64,000 nucleotides of DNA from Shewanella corallii (GTDB taxonomy: Bacteria > Pseudomonadota > Gammaproteobacteria > Enterobacterales > Shewanellaceae), in contig NZ_JAKIKT010000002.1 in assembly GCF_023349125.1 (NCBI RefSeq), positions 124,001 to 188,000 on the forward strand. The letters are read 5' to 3'. Made by a program: the position numbers and the translations under genes. Positions 17,593 to 25,461 of this stretch are shown here, in pieces (the first letter of the stretch is position 1; each line of letters opens with the position of its first letter). The notes beneath the pieces were generated by a model, which was not told the origin of the DNA, made no database searches, and saw only the letters and a list, made by a program, of their open reading frames with translations.

Positions 17593-18123
17593 TTAAAGCA
17601 CAGATTCAATAGCCTGAGTGAGCTCTTCACTGTCAGGGGTGACTCTGGAGTTGAATTGCTGCACCTGCTCACCATCACCACTGACCACATACTTATAGAA
17701 GTTCCACTTTGGTGAAGCTGACTTATCATTCAAATATTTGAATACCGGGTTGGCATCGCCGCCACGCACGGCGGAAGGTGAAAGCATAGTGAACTTCACG
17801 CCGTAATTGAGGTAACAGACATCGGCGGTTTTCTTCTCATCATCCTCTTCCTGAAAAAAGTCGTCGGATGGGAAGCCAATCACCACCAGCCCTTTATCTT
17901 TGTACTTTTGATTGAGGGCTTCCAACTGCTTGAACTGGGGAGTGAAACCACAGTTGCTGGCAGTATTGACGATAAGTACAGGTTTCCCCTGAGTCAGTTC
18001 ACACAGATTTACCCGCTCGCTGGAATGCAGGCGCTTGGCCTCATAGTTCAGGTACTCGGGGCAATCTGCCCATGCGCCAGTGGTCACTAATCCCAGCGCC
18101 AACGCCACCAATTTTGCTTTCAT
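17593..18123 (-). CDS. Exported glutathione peroxidase-like thiol peroxidase
   Basis: A 176-residue protein with an N-terminal signal peptide (cleavage near AWA, residue 19), so it acts in the periplasm, unlike cytosolic BtuE. The peroxidatic Cys58 is in NTASNCGFTPQ and the Trp-Asn pair is W140-N141 (PKWNFYKYV). The third element, normally FPCNQF, reads FPSDDF, so the catalytic Gln is replaced by Asp88 and the resolving-type Cys by Ser86. That makes peroxidase activity plausible but mechanistically uncertain. Extra cysteines (21, 41, 103) could form disulphides. Likely reductant is unknown. Confidence 0.85.
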   Translation of the reverse strand: MKAKLVALALGLVTTGAWADCPEYLNYEAKRLHSSERVNLCELTQGKPVLIVNTASNCGFTPQFKQLEALNQKYKDKGLVVIGFPSDDFFQEEDDEKKTADVCYLNYGVKFTMLSPSAVRGGDANPVFKYLNDKSASPKWNFYKYVVSGDGEQVQQFNSRVTPDSEELTQAIESVL

Positions 18124-18174
18124 TACAGATACCTTTCCTTATTTCTCTGTCCGAGTCCAAGTACGAAATATACC

Positions 18175-18204
18175 AAAACGGGGATCATAATGATCCCCGT
18201 TTTT
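18175..18204 (-). terminator. Intrinsic terminator downstream of pilU
   Basis: AAAACGGGGATCA / TGATCCCCGTTTT, 13 pairs around a TAA loop, with A/T flanks; can work on both strands. Confidence 0.88.
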
Positions 18205-18238
18205 ATTTATCTCAGCAGATTGCGGTAATCGACGCTGA

Positions 18239-19351
18239 TCAATCCAGGTCGATGGTCACATTGTCCATCAGGCCACTGCTGGTAGGTTCATTGCTGTTAA
18301 GCTTAATCATCAGGCGCAGATCGTTTGGCGAATCCGCACAGTGGAGCGCATCGGCGTAGCTGATCTCCCCTTCCTGATACAGGTTGAACAGCGCCTGGTC
18401 AAAGGTCTGCATCCCCTGTTCATTGGACTTGGCCATAGTATCCTTCAACAAGTGCAGTTCATTACTCTGGATCAGGCTGGATACCCTTGGGGTGTTGATC
18501 AGCACTTCAATCGCCGCCCGACGGCCATTGCCATCAATACGCGGCACCAACTGCTGAGCCACAATACCACGCAGGTTTAATGACAGGTCAAACAGCAACT
18601 GATGGTGCTTACTTTCAGGCACCAGGTGCATGATACGGTCCAGCGCCTGGTTAGCGTTGTTGGCGTGCAATGTCGCCATACACAGGTGACCTGTCTCAGC
18701 AAAGGACAGCGCAAACTCCATGGTTTCCTGGCTGCGGATCTCACCAATCAGAATCACATCCGGTGCCTGACGCAGCGAGCTTTTCAGGGCAGCATCAAAA
18801 CTCTCGGTATCGATACCTACTTCACGTTGGGTAATGATGCTCTGATTGTGGTTGTGCACAAATTCCACCGGATCCTCAATAGTGAGGATATGCCCCCGGG
18901 AATGAGCATTACGATAGCCCACCAACGCTGCCAGAGAGGTCGACTTACCTGTACCTGTACCACCCACCATGATCACCAATCCGCGCTTACTCATCACCAG
19001 ATCTTTGAGGATGGGTGGCAACTTCAGGTCTTCAACATCAGGGATCTTGGTTTCGATACGGCGCATCACGCAGCCAACTGACTCACGCTGCCAGAAAGCG
19101 CTGACACGAAAACGTCCCAGCTCCTTGGCAGCAAAAGCAAAGTTACACTCCTTGGTGTCACGAAACTCCTGCTTCTGCGCATCTGTCATCAAAGCTTCGA
19201 CAAAGGCCACCGACTGCTGGGGAGTCAGTCTGTCTTCACCTATGGGCTGCAACTCACCATCAATTTTGGCACTGGGTGGGAAGCCTGCTGTGACGAACAT
19301 ATCAGAGGCTTTACGCTCCACCATGATTTTTAAATATGAGCGAACGTCCAT
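18239..19351 (-). CDS. pilU: Type IV pilus retraction ATPase PilU
   Basis: A 370-residue hexameric ATPase of the PilT/PilU group, accessory to PilT in pulling the pilus back. Walker A GGTGTGKSTSLAAL (about residues 128-141), Asp box DVILIGEIRSQETMEFAL and His box ETGHLCMATLHANNA are intact. The C-terminal block (RVSSLIQSNELHLLKDTM) differs from the AIRNLIRE motif of PilT, as expected for PilU. The gene starts 9 bp after pilT on the same strand, so both are one operon. Confidence 0.95.
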   Translation of the reverse strand: MDVRSYLKIMVERKASDMFVTAGFPPSAKIDGELQPIGEDRLTPQQSVAFVEALMTDAQKQEFRDTKECNFAFAAKELGRFRVSAFWQRESVGCVMRRIETKIPDVEDLKLPPILKDLVMSKRGLVIMVGGTGTGKSTSLAALVGYRNAHSRGHILTIEDPVEFVHNHNQSIITQREVGIDTESFDAALKSSLRQAPDVILIGEIRSQETMEFALSFAETGHLCMATLHANNANQALDRIMHLVPESKHHQLLFDLSLNLRGIVAQQLVPRIDGNGRRAAIEVLINTPRVSSLIQSNELHLLKDTMAKSNEQGMQTFDQALFNLYQEGEISYADALHCADSPNDLRLMIKLNSNEPTSSGLMDNVTIDLD

Positions 19352-19360
19352 GTTAATTCC

Positions 19361-20398
19361 TTAGAAAGTCGCTTGTTTGTTGCCGCTCTTGGACTGAGCG
19401 TCTTCACGGGTAATCAAACCACGATTCACCAGATTCTGAAGGCACTGCTCCAACGTCTGCATACCGTGCGCCATACCGGTTTGAATAGCAGAATACATCT
19501 GGGCAACCTTATCTTCGCGAATCAGGTTACGAATCGCCGGCGTGCCCATCATAATCTCGTGGGCCGCCACACGCCCTCCACCCACTTTCTTAATCAGGGT
19601 CTGAGAGATAACTGCCTGCAGAGATTCAGACAACATGGTTCGTACCATGTCCTTTTCTCCCGCCGGGAATACGTCGACCACACGGTCAATGGTTTTGGCT
19701 GCCGAGGTAGTGTGGAGGGTACCGAATACCAGGTGACCGGTTTCAGCAGCAGTCATCGCCAGACGAATGGTTTCCAGGTCACGCATCTCACCCACCAGAA
19801 TCACATCAGGATCTTCACGCAGCGCGCTACGCAGTGCAGCATTAAAGCTATGGGTATGACGGTGAACTTCCCGCTGGTTAATCAAACAGTTCTTATTGTT
19901 GTGAACAAATTCGATCGGGTCTTCAATGGTCAGGATATGGTCGTGGCGGTTCTCGTTGATATAGTCAATCATGGCCGCCAGCGTGGTACTTTTACCCGAG
20001 CCAGTCGGGCCGGTGACCAGCACCAGACCACGGGGGAAAGAGGAGATTTTCTTGAAGATCTCTGGCGCACCAAGCTCTTCCAGCGATTTGATATCACTGG
20101 GAATGGTACGAAATACCGCTGCCGCACCACGGGACTGGTTAAAGGCATTCACACGGAAACGGGCCAGGTTCGGCACTTCAAAGGAAAAGTCGATTTCCAG
20201 ATGTTCTTCGTAGTCTTTGCGCTGCTTGTCATTCATAATGTCGTAGACAAGACGATGCACCCCTTCATGATCCAAAGCAGGAACATTGATCTTACGCACT
20301 TCACCGTCCACACGAATCATGGGTGGAACACCGGAAGACAAGTGTAGATCCGAGGCATTATGCTTTACACTAAAGGCTAGTAACTCAGTGATTTCCAT
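19361..20398 (-). CDS. pilT: Type IV pilus twitching motility ATPase PilT
   Basis: The main pilus retraction motor, 345 residues, the family's standard length. N-terminal PAS-like domain (LLAFSVKHNASDLHLSSG), Walker A GPTGSGKSTTLAAM (about residues 130-143), Asp box DPDVILVGEMRDLETIRLA, His box ETGHLVFGTLHT, and the PilT-specific C-terminal AIRNLIREDK. First gene of pilT-pilU. The divergent yggS start is 36 bp away, so promoters for the two directions must overlap or lie inside coding sequence. Confidence 0.96.
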   Translation of the reverse strand: MEITELLAFSVKHNASDLHLSSGVPPMIRVDGEVRKINVPALDHEGVHRLVYDIMNDKQRKDYEEHLEIDFSFEVPNLARFRVNAFNQSRGAAAVFRTIPSDIKSLEELGAPEIFKKISSFPRGLVLVTGPTGSGKSTTLAAMIDYINENRHDHILTIEDPIEFVHNNKNCLINQREVHRHTHSFNAALRSALREDPDVILVGEMRDLETIRLAMTAAETGHLVFGTLHTTSAAKTIDRVVDVFPAGEKDMVRTMLSESLQAVISQTLIKKVGGGRVAAHEIMMGTPAIRNLIREDKVAQMYSAIQTGMAHGMQTLEQCLQNLVNRGLITREDAQSKSGNKQATF

Positions 20399-20433
20399 TG
20401 TTTTGGACGTCCCTTAGACTTATTAATTACACC

Positions 20434-21132
20434 ATGATAACAATAGCAGACAGACTGGCGGCCGCCCAGCAAAGGATTGAACAGGCTGCGCAAAAATGCG
20501 CCCGTCAAACCAAGGATATACAGCTCCTGGCGGTCAGCAAAACCAAGCCGATTAGTCAGATTATAGAAGCCTATGAAGCAGGCCAGCGCACTTTCGGCGA
20601 GAATTATGTTCAGGAAGGCGTCCAAAAAGTCACCGAACTCAAGTCCCGGTACCCGGATATCGAGTGGCATTTTATCGGCCCACTGCAATCCAACAAAAGC
20701 CGTCTGGTGGCAGAGAACTTCGATTGGATGCATACAATCAGCCGCGACAAAATTGCCCAACGCCTGCATGAGCAGCGCCCGGCGCAGATGCCACCTCTGA
20801 ATGTCTGTATTCAGATCAACATCAGTGAAGAGAACAGCAAATCAGGGATAGACGCTGATGGTATGCTGGCGCTGGCTGAGTCTATCGCAGCCTTGCCCAA
20901 CCTGACCTTGAGAGGTCTGATGGCAATTCCAACAGATACCGACGATATCGCACAGCAAAGCCGGGAATTCGCCGCGTTGAAGGCCTGCTATGACCTGCTG
21001 AAAGACCGTTACCCCAAGGTCGATACTCTGTCGATGGGAATGAGCGGAGATCTGGAGCAAGCCATTGCCAATGGCTCCACCATGGTACGTATCGGCAGCG
21101 CTATCTTCGGTGCGAGGGAATATAAAGCTTAA
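20434..21132 (+). CDS. yggS: PLP homeostasis protein (YggS/PLPBP family)
   Basis: A 232-residue PLP-binding TIM-barrel protein that keeps free pyridoxal phosphate in balance; loss of relatives disturbs amino acid and vitamin B6 metabolism. The lysine that binds PLP is in LLAVSKTKPISQI (about residue 36). Other family blocks: RTFGENYVQEG, EWHFIGPLQSNK, SMGMSGDLEQAI. The ATG at 20434 is the family-typical start; a 12-codon extension overlaps the pilT start. First of a colinear run yggS-proC-yggT-yggU-DUF4426-rdgB-hemW. Confidence 0.94.
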   Translation: MITIADRLAAAQQRIEQAAQKCARQTKDIQLLAVSKTKPISQIIEAYEAGQRTFGENYVQEGVQKVTELKSRYPDIEWHFIGPLQSNKSRLVAENFDWMHTISRDKIAQRLHEQRPAQMPPLNVCIQINISEENSKSGIDADGMLALAESIAALPNLTLRGLMAIPTDTDDIAQQSREFAALKACYDLLKDRYPKVDTLSMGMSGDLEQAIANGSTMVRIGSAIFGAREYKA

Positions 21133-21192
21133 ACCTTGTTTTTTATGGTCCAGCCCCAATAACAACAGCAAGCAATCAACAAAGAGAGCGAC

Positions 21193-22011
21193 ATGGAATC
21201 CAGAAAAATTTGTTTTATCGGTGCGGGCAATATGTCCCGTTCAATTATCAGTGGCCTGGTTCGCGGTGGTTATCCGGCGCAGGAGATCACTGCCAGTAAC
21301 CCATCCAGGGGCAAACTGGACGCACTGCAGCAGGATTTTGGTATTCGGGTCACTCAGGATAACCATGAAGCAGCTTCACAGGCTGATGTGGTGGTGTTGT
21401 CAGTTAAGCCCCAGTTAATGGAGCAGGTATGTAATCAACTGGCCGATATTGATTTCAGCAATAAACTGGTTCTGACCATAGCAGCAGGTATTCCTGCCCA
21501 CAGATACAGTGATTATCTGAAGCAACCTTTGCGATTGATCCGCACCATGCCCAATACGCCAACTCAAATTGGCGCGGGTATGACCGGACTGCTTAGCCAT
21601 CCTGAGCTGTCTGACACAGACAAAGCCTTCGCTGAGCAGATGATGCGAACCGGCGGCGACATCACCTGGGTTGACCGCGAACAAGACCTGAATCTGGTGA
21701 TAGCCCTGGCTGGCAGTTCACCGGCGTATTTCTTCCTGTTTATTGAATCCATGATCAATGCCGGTAAGAATCTGGGCATGGATGAAGCCCAGGCAAGACA
21801 ACTGGCGCAACAAGCTGCCCTGGGCGCCGCCGAAATGGTGATACAAAACCCAGAACTCAGTGTGGCAAACCTCAGGGAAAACGTGACCTCCAAAGGGGGC
21901 ACTACGGCTCAGGCACTGGCCACGTTTGAAGAGGGTGACTTGCGTAATCTGGTGGAGCGCGCCATGGTAAACTGCATCAAACGCGCAGAAGAGATGGCTG
22001 ACACATTCTAA
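21193..22011 (+). CDS. proC: Pyrroline-5-carboxylate reductase
   Basis: The last step of proline synthesis: NAD(P)H-dependent reduction of pyrroline-5-carboxylate. 272 residues. Rossmann motif FIGAGNMSRSIISGL (residues 6-20), then the substrate-binding C-terminal dimer domain with TSKGGTTAQALATFEEG (about residues 235-251), the PROSITE-type signature. Gene order yggS-proC is widely conserved. No proA or proB is nearby. Confidence 0.96.
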   Translation: MESRKICFIGAGNMSRSIISGLVRGGYPAQEITASNPSRGKLDALQQDFGIRVTQDNHEAASQADVVVLSVKPQLMEQVCNQLADIDFSNKLVLTIAAGIPAHRYSDYLKQPLRLIRTMPNTPTQIGAGMTGLLSHPELSDTDKAFAEQMMRTGGDITWVDREQDLNLVIALAGSSPAYFFLFIESMINAGKNLGMDEAQARQLAQQAALGAAEMVIQNPELSVANLRENVTSKGGTTAQALATFEEGDLRNLVERAMVNCIKRAEEMADTF

Positions 22012-22056
22012 ATTTTATTTAGGTCATACTCCTGATTTTAAAAGGTATAAAACTGC

Positions 22057-22605
22057 ATGAATGCATCGATTTTTCTTATCAACACCCTGTTTGAACTTTA
22101 TCTGATGGTCGTGATTCTGCGTATCTGGCTGCAGCTGGCCAAAGCAGACTTCTACAACCCATTGAGCCAGTTTGTGGTGAAGGCAACTCATCCACTGGTA
22201 GCTCCTATGCGTCGGGTACTCCCAGCCATAGGCTCACTGGATACCGCCTCCGTGGTGCTGGCAATTCTGGTCGTCGTGGCCAAGCTAATCGCTATCTCTC
22301 TGGTTGCCGGCGCTGCGATTGACCCTGTCGTCATTGCCCTGTTCTCTCTGGTTGCTGTAATCAAGAAAGCTGGCTTTATGTTGTTCTGGATGTTGATTAT
22401 CCGGGCTATCCTCAGCTGGTTTAACAACGGTTACAACCCTATCGTTATGGTGATTGAACAGCTGACAGAGCCTGTTATGGCGCCGGTACGCAAAATCATT
22501 CCTCCTATTGGCGGCCTGGATTTGTCTGTCATGCTGGTACTTATCGGTATGAACTTCCTGAACCTGTTGCTGAGCCAGTACATCCCATTCTGGGCCAACG
22601 TGTAA
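22057..22605 (+). CDS. yggT: YggT family membrane protein
   Basis: A 182-residue inner-membrane protein with two repeats of the YggT domain. Each repeat has two helices and a conserved loop, NPLSQFVVKATHPLVAPMRRVLP (about residues 35-57; quoted in part) and NPIVMVIEQLTEPVMAP (about 127-143). E. coli YggT is linked to osmotic or potassium-related phenotypes, but the mechanism is not settled. The stop codon is directly followed by the yggU ATG. Confidence 0.92.
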   Translation: MNASIFLINTLFELYLMVVILRIWLQLAKADFYNPLSQFVVKATHPLVAPMRRVLPAIGSLDTASVVLAILVVVAKLIAISLVAGAAIDPVVIALFSLVAVIKKAGFMLFWMLIIRAILSWFNNGYNPIVMVIEQLTEPVMAPVRKIIPPIGGLDLSVMLVLIGMNFLNLLLSQYIPFWANV

Positions 22606-22893
22606 ATGGCAGCAGTCAGTATGCAGCAGGGCGACCTGCTGCTTAATCTTTATATCCAGCCCAAAGCCAGTCGCGACCAGATTGTTGGTCTGCATGGTGA
22701 AGAACTTAAAGTGGCTATTACTGCCCCGCCTGTAGACGGTAAAGCCAACGCCCATTTGACCAAATATCTGGCCAAATTGTTCAAAGTACCCAAAGGAGAC
22801 GTATGTATCCTCAAAGGGGAATTGGGTCGGCACAAACAGATACGTATCCCCTCCCCGAAACTGATCCCGGACAGTATTCAGGCTCTGTTGTAG
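22606..22893 (+). CDS. yggU: DUF167 family protein YggU
   Basis: A 95-residue cytosolic protein of UPF0235. The blocks [20 protein letters not shown] and [19 protein letters not shown] are the family signature. Function unknown. The ATG follows the yggT stop with no spacing, suggesting translational coupling. Confidence 0.93.
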   Translation: MAAVSMQQGDLLLNLYIQPKASRDQIVGLHGEELKVAITAPPVDGKANAHLTKYLAKLFKVPKGDVCILKGELGRHKQIRIPSPKLIPDSIQALL

Positions 22894-22971
22894 CTGTTGA
22901 GTTCAAATCTGCTGGTGTCTGGATTTAACAAAATTTATACTTGGAAGCCCGTTTCTGCAGAGGTACCTAAT

Positions 22972-23403
22972 ATGATTCGACTCGTCCTGGCCCTGGTCAT
23001 GCTCTCCTGTTCAGTATGGTTCCCGGCCCAAGCAGATGAACAAACGGTTGGTGACTACACCATTCACTACCAGGCATTTGGCAGTACCTTTTTGACCCCG
23101 GCCATTGCCAAAGCCTATGGACTCACCCGCAGTAACTACACTGGCATAGTTAATATCTCTGTCTTAAACAGCAAAGATAAGGTGCCAACCGGTGTCCCTG
23201 TGGAGGTATCCGGCGTTGCCAAAAACCTGCTCGACAGCAGTATCCAACTTGAGTTCAAAGAGATCCGCGAAGGCAAAGCTGTGTACTACATCGCTGAAGT
23301 GCCCTACCGCAATGATGAAACCATGCACTTTCAAATTGGTATCAAGCATGGACGCGAGCTGAATACCACGCTCAAATTTCAGCAAAGGTTTTATGTAGAC
23401 TAG
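22972..23403 (+). CDS. DUF4426 exported protein
   Basis: A 143-residue periplasmic protein. Signal peptide ends around PAQA (residue 19). The mature part (GDYTIHYQAFGSTFLTPAIAK, then LTRSNYTGIVNISVL) is the DUF4426 domain, an all-beta domain of unknown role seen between yggU and rdgB in Shewanella- and Vibrio-like genomes. The ATG at 22972, with AGAGG upstream, gives a clean signal peptide; the longer frame would bury it. Ended by a UUCG-loop terminator. Confidence 0.85.
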   Translation: MIRLVLALVMLSCSVWFPAQADEQTVGDYTIHYQAFGSTFLTPAIAKAYGLTRSNYTGIVNISVLNSKDKVPTGVPVEVSGVAKNLLDSSIQLEFKEIREGKAVYYIAEVPYRNDETMHFQIGIKHGRELNTTLKFQQRFYVD

Positions 23404-23420
23404 GGTCTAACCCATCCAAA

Positions 23421-23446
23421 AAAACAGCGCTTCGGCGCTGTTTTTT
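23421..23446 (+). terminator. Intrinsic terminator with UUCG tetraloop
   Basis: CAGCGC / GCGCTG arms (23425-23430 / 23435-23440) around TTCG, A-rich before, T6 after. It separates the proC-side genes from rdgB-hemW. Confidence 0.9.
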
Positions 23447-23527
23447 ATTCTGCACAGTATCCCCTGACTACCTTCACCGCCTGCGATTCGGTATGATTCG
23501 GCAACTCGATTCAACCGGATAAACCTA

Positions 23528-24127
23528 ATGAAACAGATAGTGCTTGCCAGCGGCAATAAAGGAAAACTCAAAGAATTCGCCGAGATGCTGCAGGACTTTA
23601 AGGTAGAAGTGCTGCCCCAAAGTCAGTTTGATGTCCCGGAGGTCCCGGAGACCGGCACAACATTTGTGGAAAATGCCATTATCAAGGCCCGTCACGCCGC
23701 CGAAATCACTGGCCTGCCAGCGATTGCCGATGACTCTGGTCTGGAAGTGGAAGCTCTGGATGGTGCACCGGGGATCTATTCAGCCCGATACAGTGGCGAC
23801 AATGCGACTGAAGTGGGTAACTATCAAAAACTGCTGACCAATCTTGAGGGCGTTGAGCAACGCTCTGCCCGCTTCCAGTGCGTGCTGGTTTATATGCGTC
23901 ATGCCAAAGACCCTACGCCGGTTATTTGTCAGGCAAGCTGGGAAGGCCGTATTGGCTTTGAACCTGTTGGTGAACAGGGTCATGGCTACGATCCTGTGTT
24001 TATCCCTGAAAATGAAACCCGCTCGGCCGCTCAGCTGTCAGCCGATGAAAAGAATGCGGTCAGTCACAGAGGTAAGGCCCTTGAGCTGCTGGTGAAAGCC
24101 ATGTCTGAAAAAGGACAACTGGCTTGA
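23528..24127 (+). CDS. rdgB: XTP/dITP pyrophosphatase (RdgB/HAM1)
   Basis: Housecleaning nucleotide pyrophosphatase, 199 residues, that removes dITP, XTP and dHAPTP before they enter DNA or RNA. SGNKGKLKEF (residues 8-17) binds the triphosphate; ADDSGLEVEALDGAPGIYSARY (about 67-88, quoted in part) carries the metal-binding Asp; VSHRGKAL closes the active site. Its last codons overlap the hemW start. Confidence 0.96.
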   Translation: MKQIVLASGNKGKLKEFAEMLQDFKVEVLPQSQFDVPEVPETGTTFVENAIIKARHAAEITGLPAIADDSGLEVEALDGAPGIYSARYSGDNATEVGNYQKLLTNLEGVEQRSARFQCVLVYMRHAKDPTPVICQASWEGRIGFEPVGEQGHGYDPVFIPENETRSAAQLSADEKNAVSHRGKALELLVKAMSEKGQLA

Positions 24128-25278
24128 GCAGTGTATCTTTCTCTCTGGAATTACCACCACTGAGCTTGTACGTGCACATTCCCTGGTGCGTACAGAAGTG
24201 CCCTTACTGCGACTTTAACTCCCATGGCCAGCACGGTGAGTTGCCTCAGGCTGAGTACATTCAGGCACTGCTCAGAGACCTGAGCGCAGATTTACATTAT
24301 GTGCAGGGGCGTTCGCTGCACAGCATTTTCATCGGTGGTGGCACGCCTTCACTGTTTGATGCTCAGCATATTAAGCAGCTGCTGGATGGTGTGGAATCCC
24401 GTATTCCATTCGCAGCGGATATTGAGATCACCATGGAGGCCAACCCTGGTACTCTGGAACATGATGATTTTGCCGCGTATCGCGCTGCCGGCGTGACCCG
24501 TTTGTCTATCGGCGTGCAAAGCTTCGCTTCAGATAAGCTCAATTTGCTGGGACGCATCCACGACAGAGACGAAGCGCAAACAGCAGCCAGATTGGCCGCA
24601 AAAGCCGGTTATAAGAGCTTTAACCTGGATCTGATGCATGGTCTGCCGGATCAGAACCTTGAACAGGCAATGGCTGATATCGACACGGCAGCAGCGCTTA
24701 ATCCACCGCACCTATCCTGGTATCAGCTCACCATTGAGCCCAACACCCTGTTTCATTCGCGCCCACCTCAGCTACCTGATGATGAAGCCTTGTGGGATAT
24801 CTATCGCCAGGGACAGGAGAAGCTTCGCCAGCTGGGTTATGAACAGTACGAAATCTCAGCCTATGCCAAACCGGGATTTCAGTGTCGTCACAATCTTAAC
24901 TACTGGCAGTTTGGTGATTATCTGGGGATTGGCTGCGGCGCCCATGGAAAAATCACTCTGCCGGAAACTGACAGGATGGTGCGCACAGTTAAGATTAAGC
25001 ATCCCAGGGGTTATCTGGATGCTGATGATTACAACTATGACACTGTTGAAGTCGACTCCGAAGACAGACCGCTGGAGTACCTGATGAATCGTCTGCGGCT
25101 GATGACTCCCATTCCAAAGGCGGAGTTTGAAGCCAGAACTGGAATGTCGGCAGCTGTGGTTGAGCAGGGTATGGCGTCAGGTGCAGAGCGAGGCCTGGTT
25201 ACAGTCTCGGACACTCACTGGACACTCACTGATAAAGGCCACTTCTTTGTCAATGACCTGCTGTCTCAGTTCTGCTGA
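24124..25278 (+). CDS. hemW: Heme chaperone HemW (radical SAM)
   Basis: A 384-residue coproporphyrinogen oxidase-like radical SAM protein; HemW family members bind heme and deliver it to membrane targets rather than oxidising coproporphyrinogen. The cluster motif is C-x3-C-x2-C-x-F in PWCVQKCPYCDFN (about residues 20-32); HemN has an extra Cys that is absent here. The start is TTG at 24124, inside the rdgB TGA (TTGA overlap), because no ATG or GTG precedes PPLSLYVHIPWC. Such an overlap implies translational coupling. Confidence 0.93.
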   Translation: MSSVSFSLELPPLSLYVHIPWCVQKCPYCDFNSHGQHGELPQAEYIQALLRDLSADLHYVQGRSLHSIFIGGGTPSLFDAQHIKQLLDGVESRIPFAADIEITMEANPGTLEHDDFAAYRAAGVTRLSIGVQSFASDKLNLLGRIHDRDEAQTAARLAAKAGYKSFNLDLMHGLPDQNLEQAMADIDTAAALNPPHLSWYQLTIEPNTLFHSRPPQLPDDEALWDIYRQGQEKLRQLGYEQYEISAYAKPGFQCRHNLNYWQFGDYLGIGCGAHGKITLPETDRMVRTVKIKHPRGYLDADDYNYDTVEVDSEDRPLEYLMNRLRLMTPIPKAEFEARTGMSAAVVEQGMASGAERGLVTVSDTHWTLTDKGHFFVNDLLSQFC

Positions 25279-25283
25279 GTCGT

Positions 25284-25312
25284 AAAAAGCGGTCTTCAGG
25301 GCCGCTTTCTTA
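25284..25312 (+). terminator. Intrinsic terminator of rdgB-hemW
   Basis: AAAGCGG / CCGCTTT arms (25286-25292 / 25302-25308) with a short T-rich tail. Confidence 0.7.
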
Positions 25313-25461
25313 TCTGTCCCACAATGGCCTGCGCTGATACGCCAAATCCCAAATCAAAAACGGGACAAAAACCTCATAGAAACATTCACTAACAAAAAGA
25401 TCAGAAATTTAACCCAAGCTCCTTTAGGATGATGCACAGATTCGATCAAGGAGCCCAAAAA

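Noticed and set aside
19373..20347. 324-codon plus-strand frame opposite pilT
   Set aside because: Antisense shadow; pilT has all motor motifs in the other strand.
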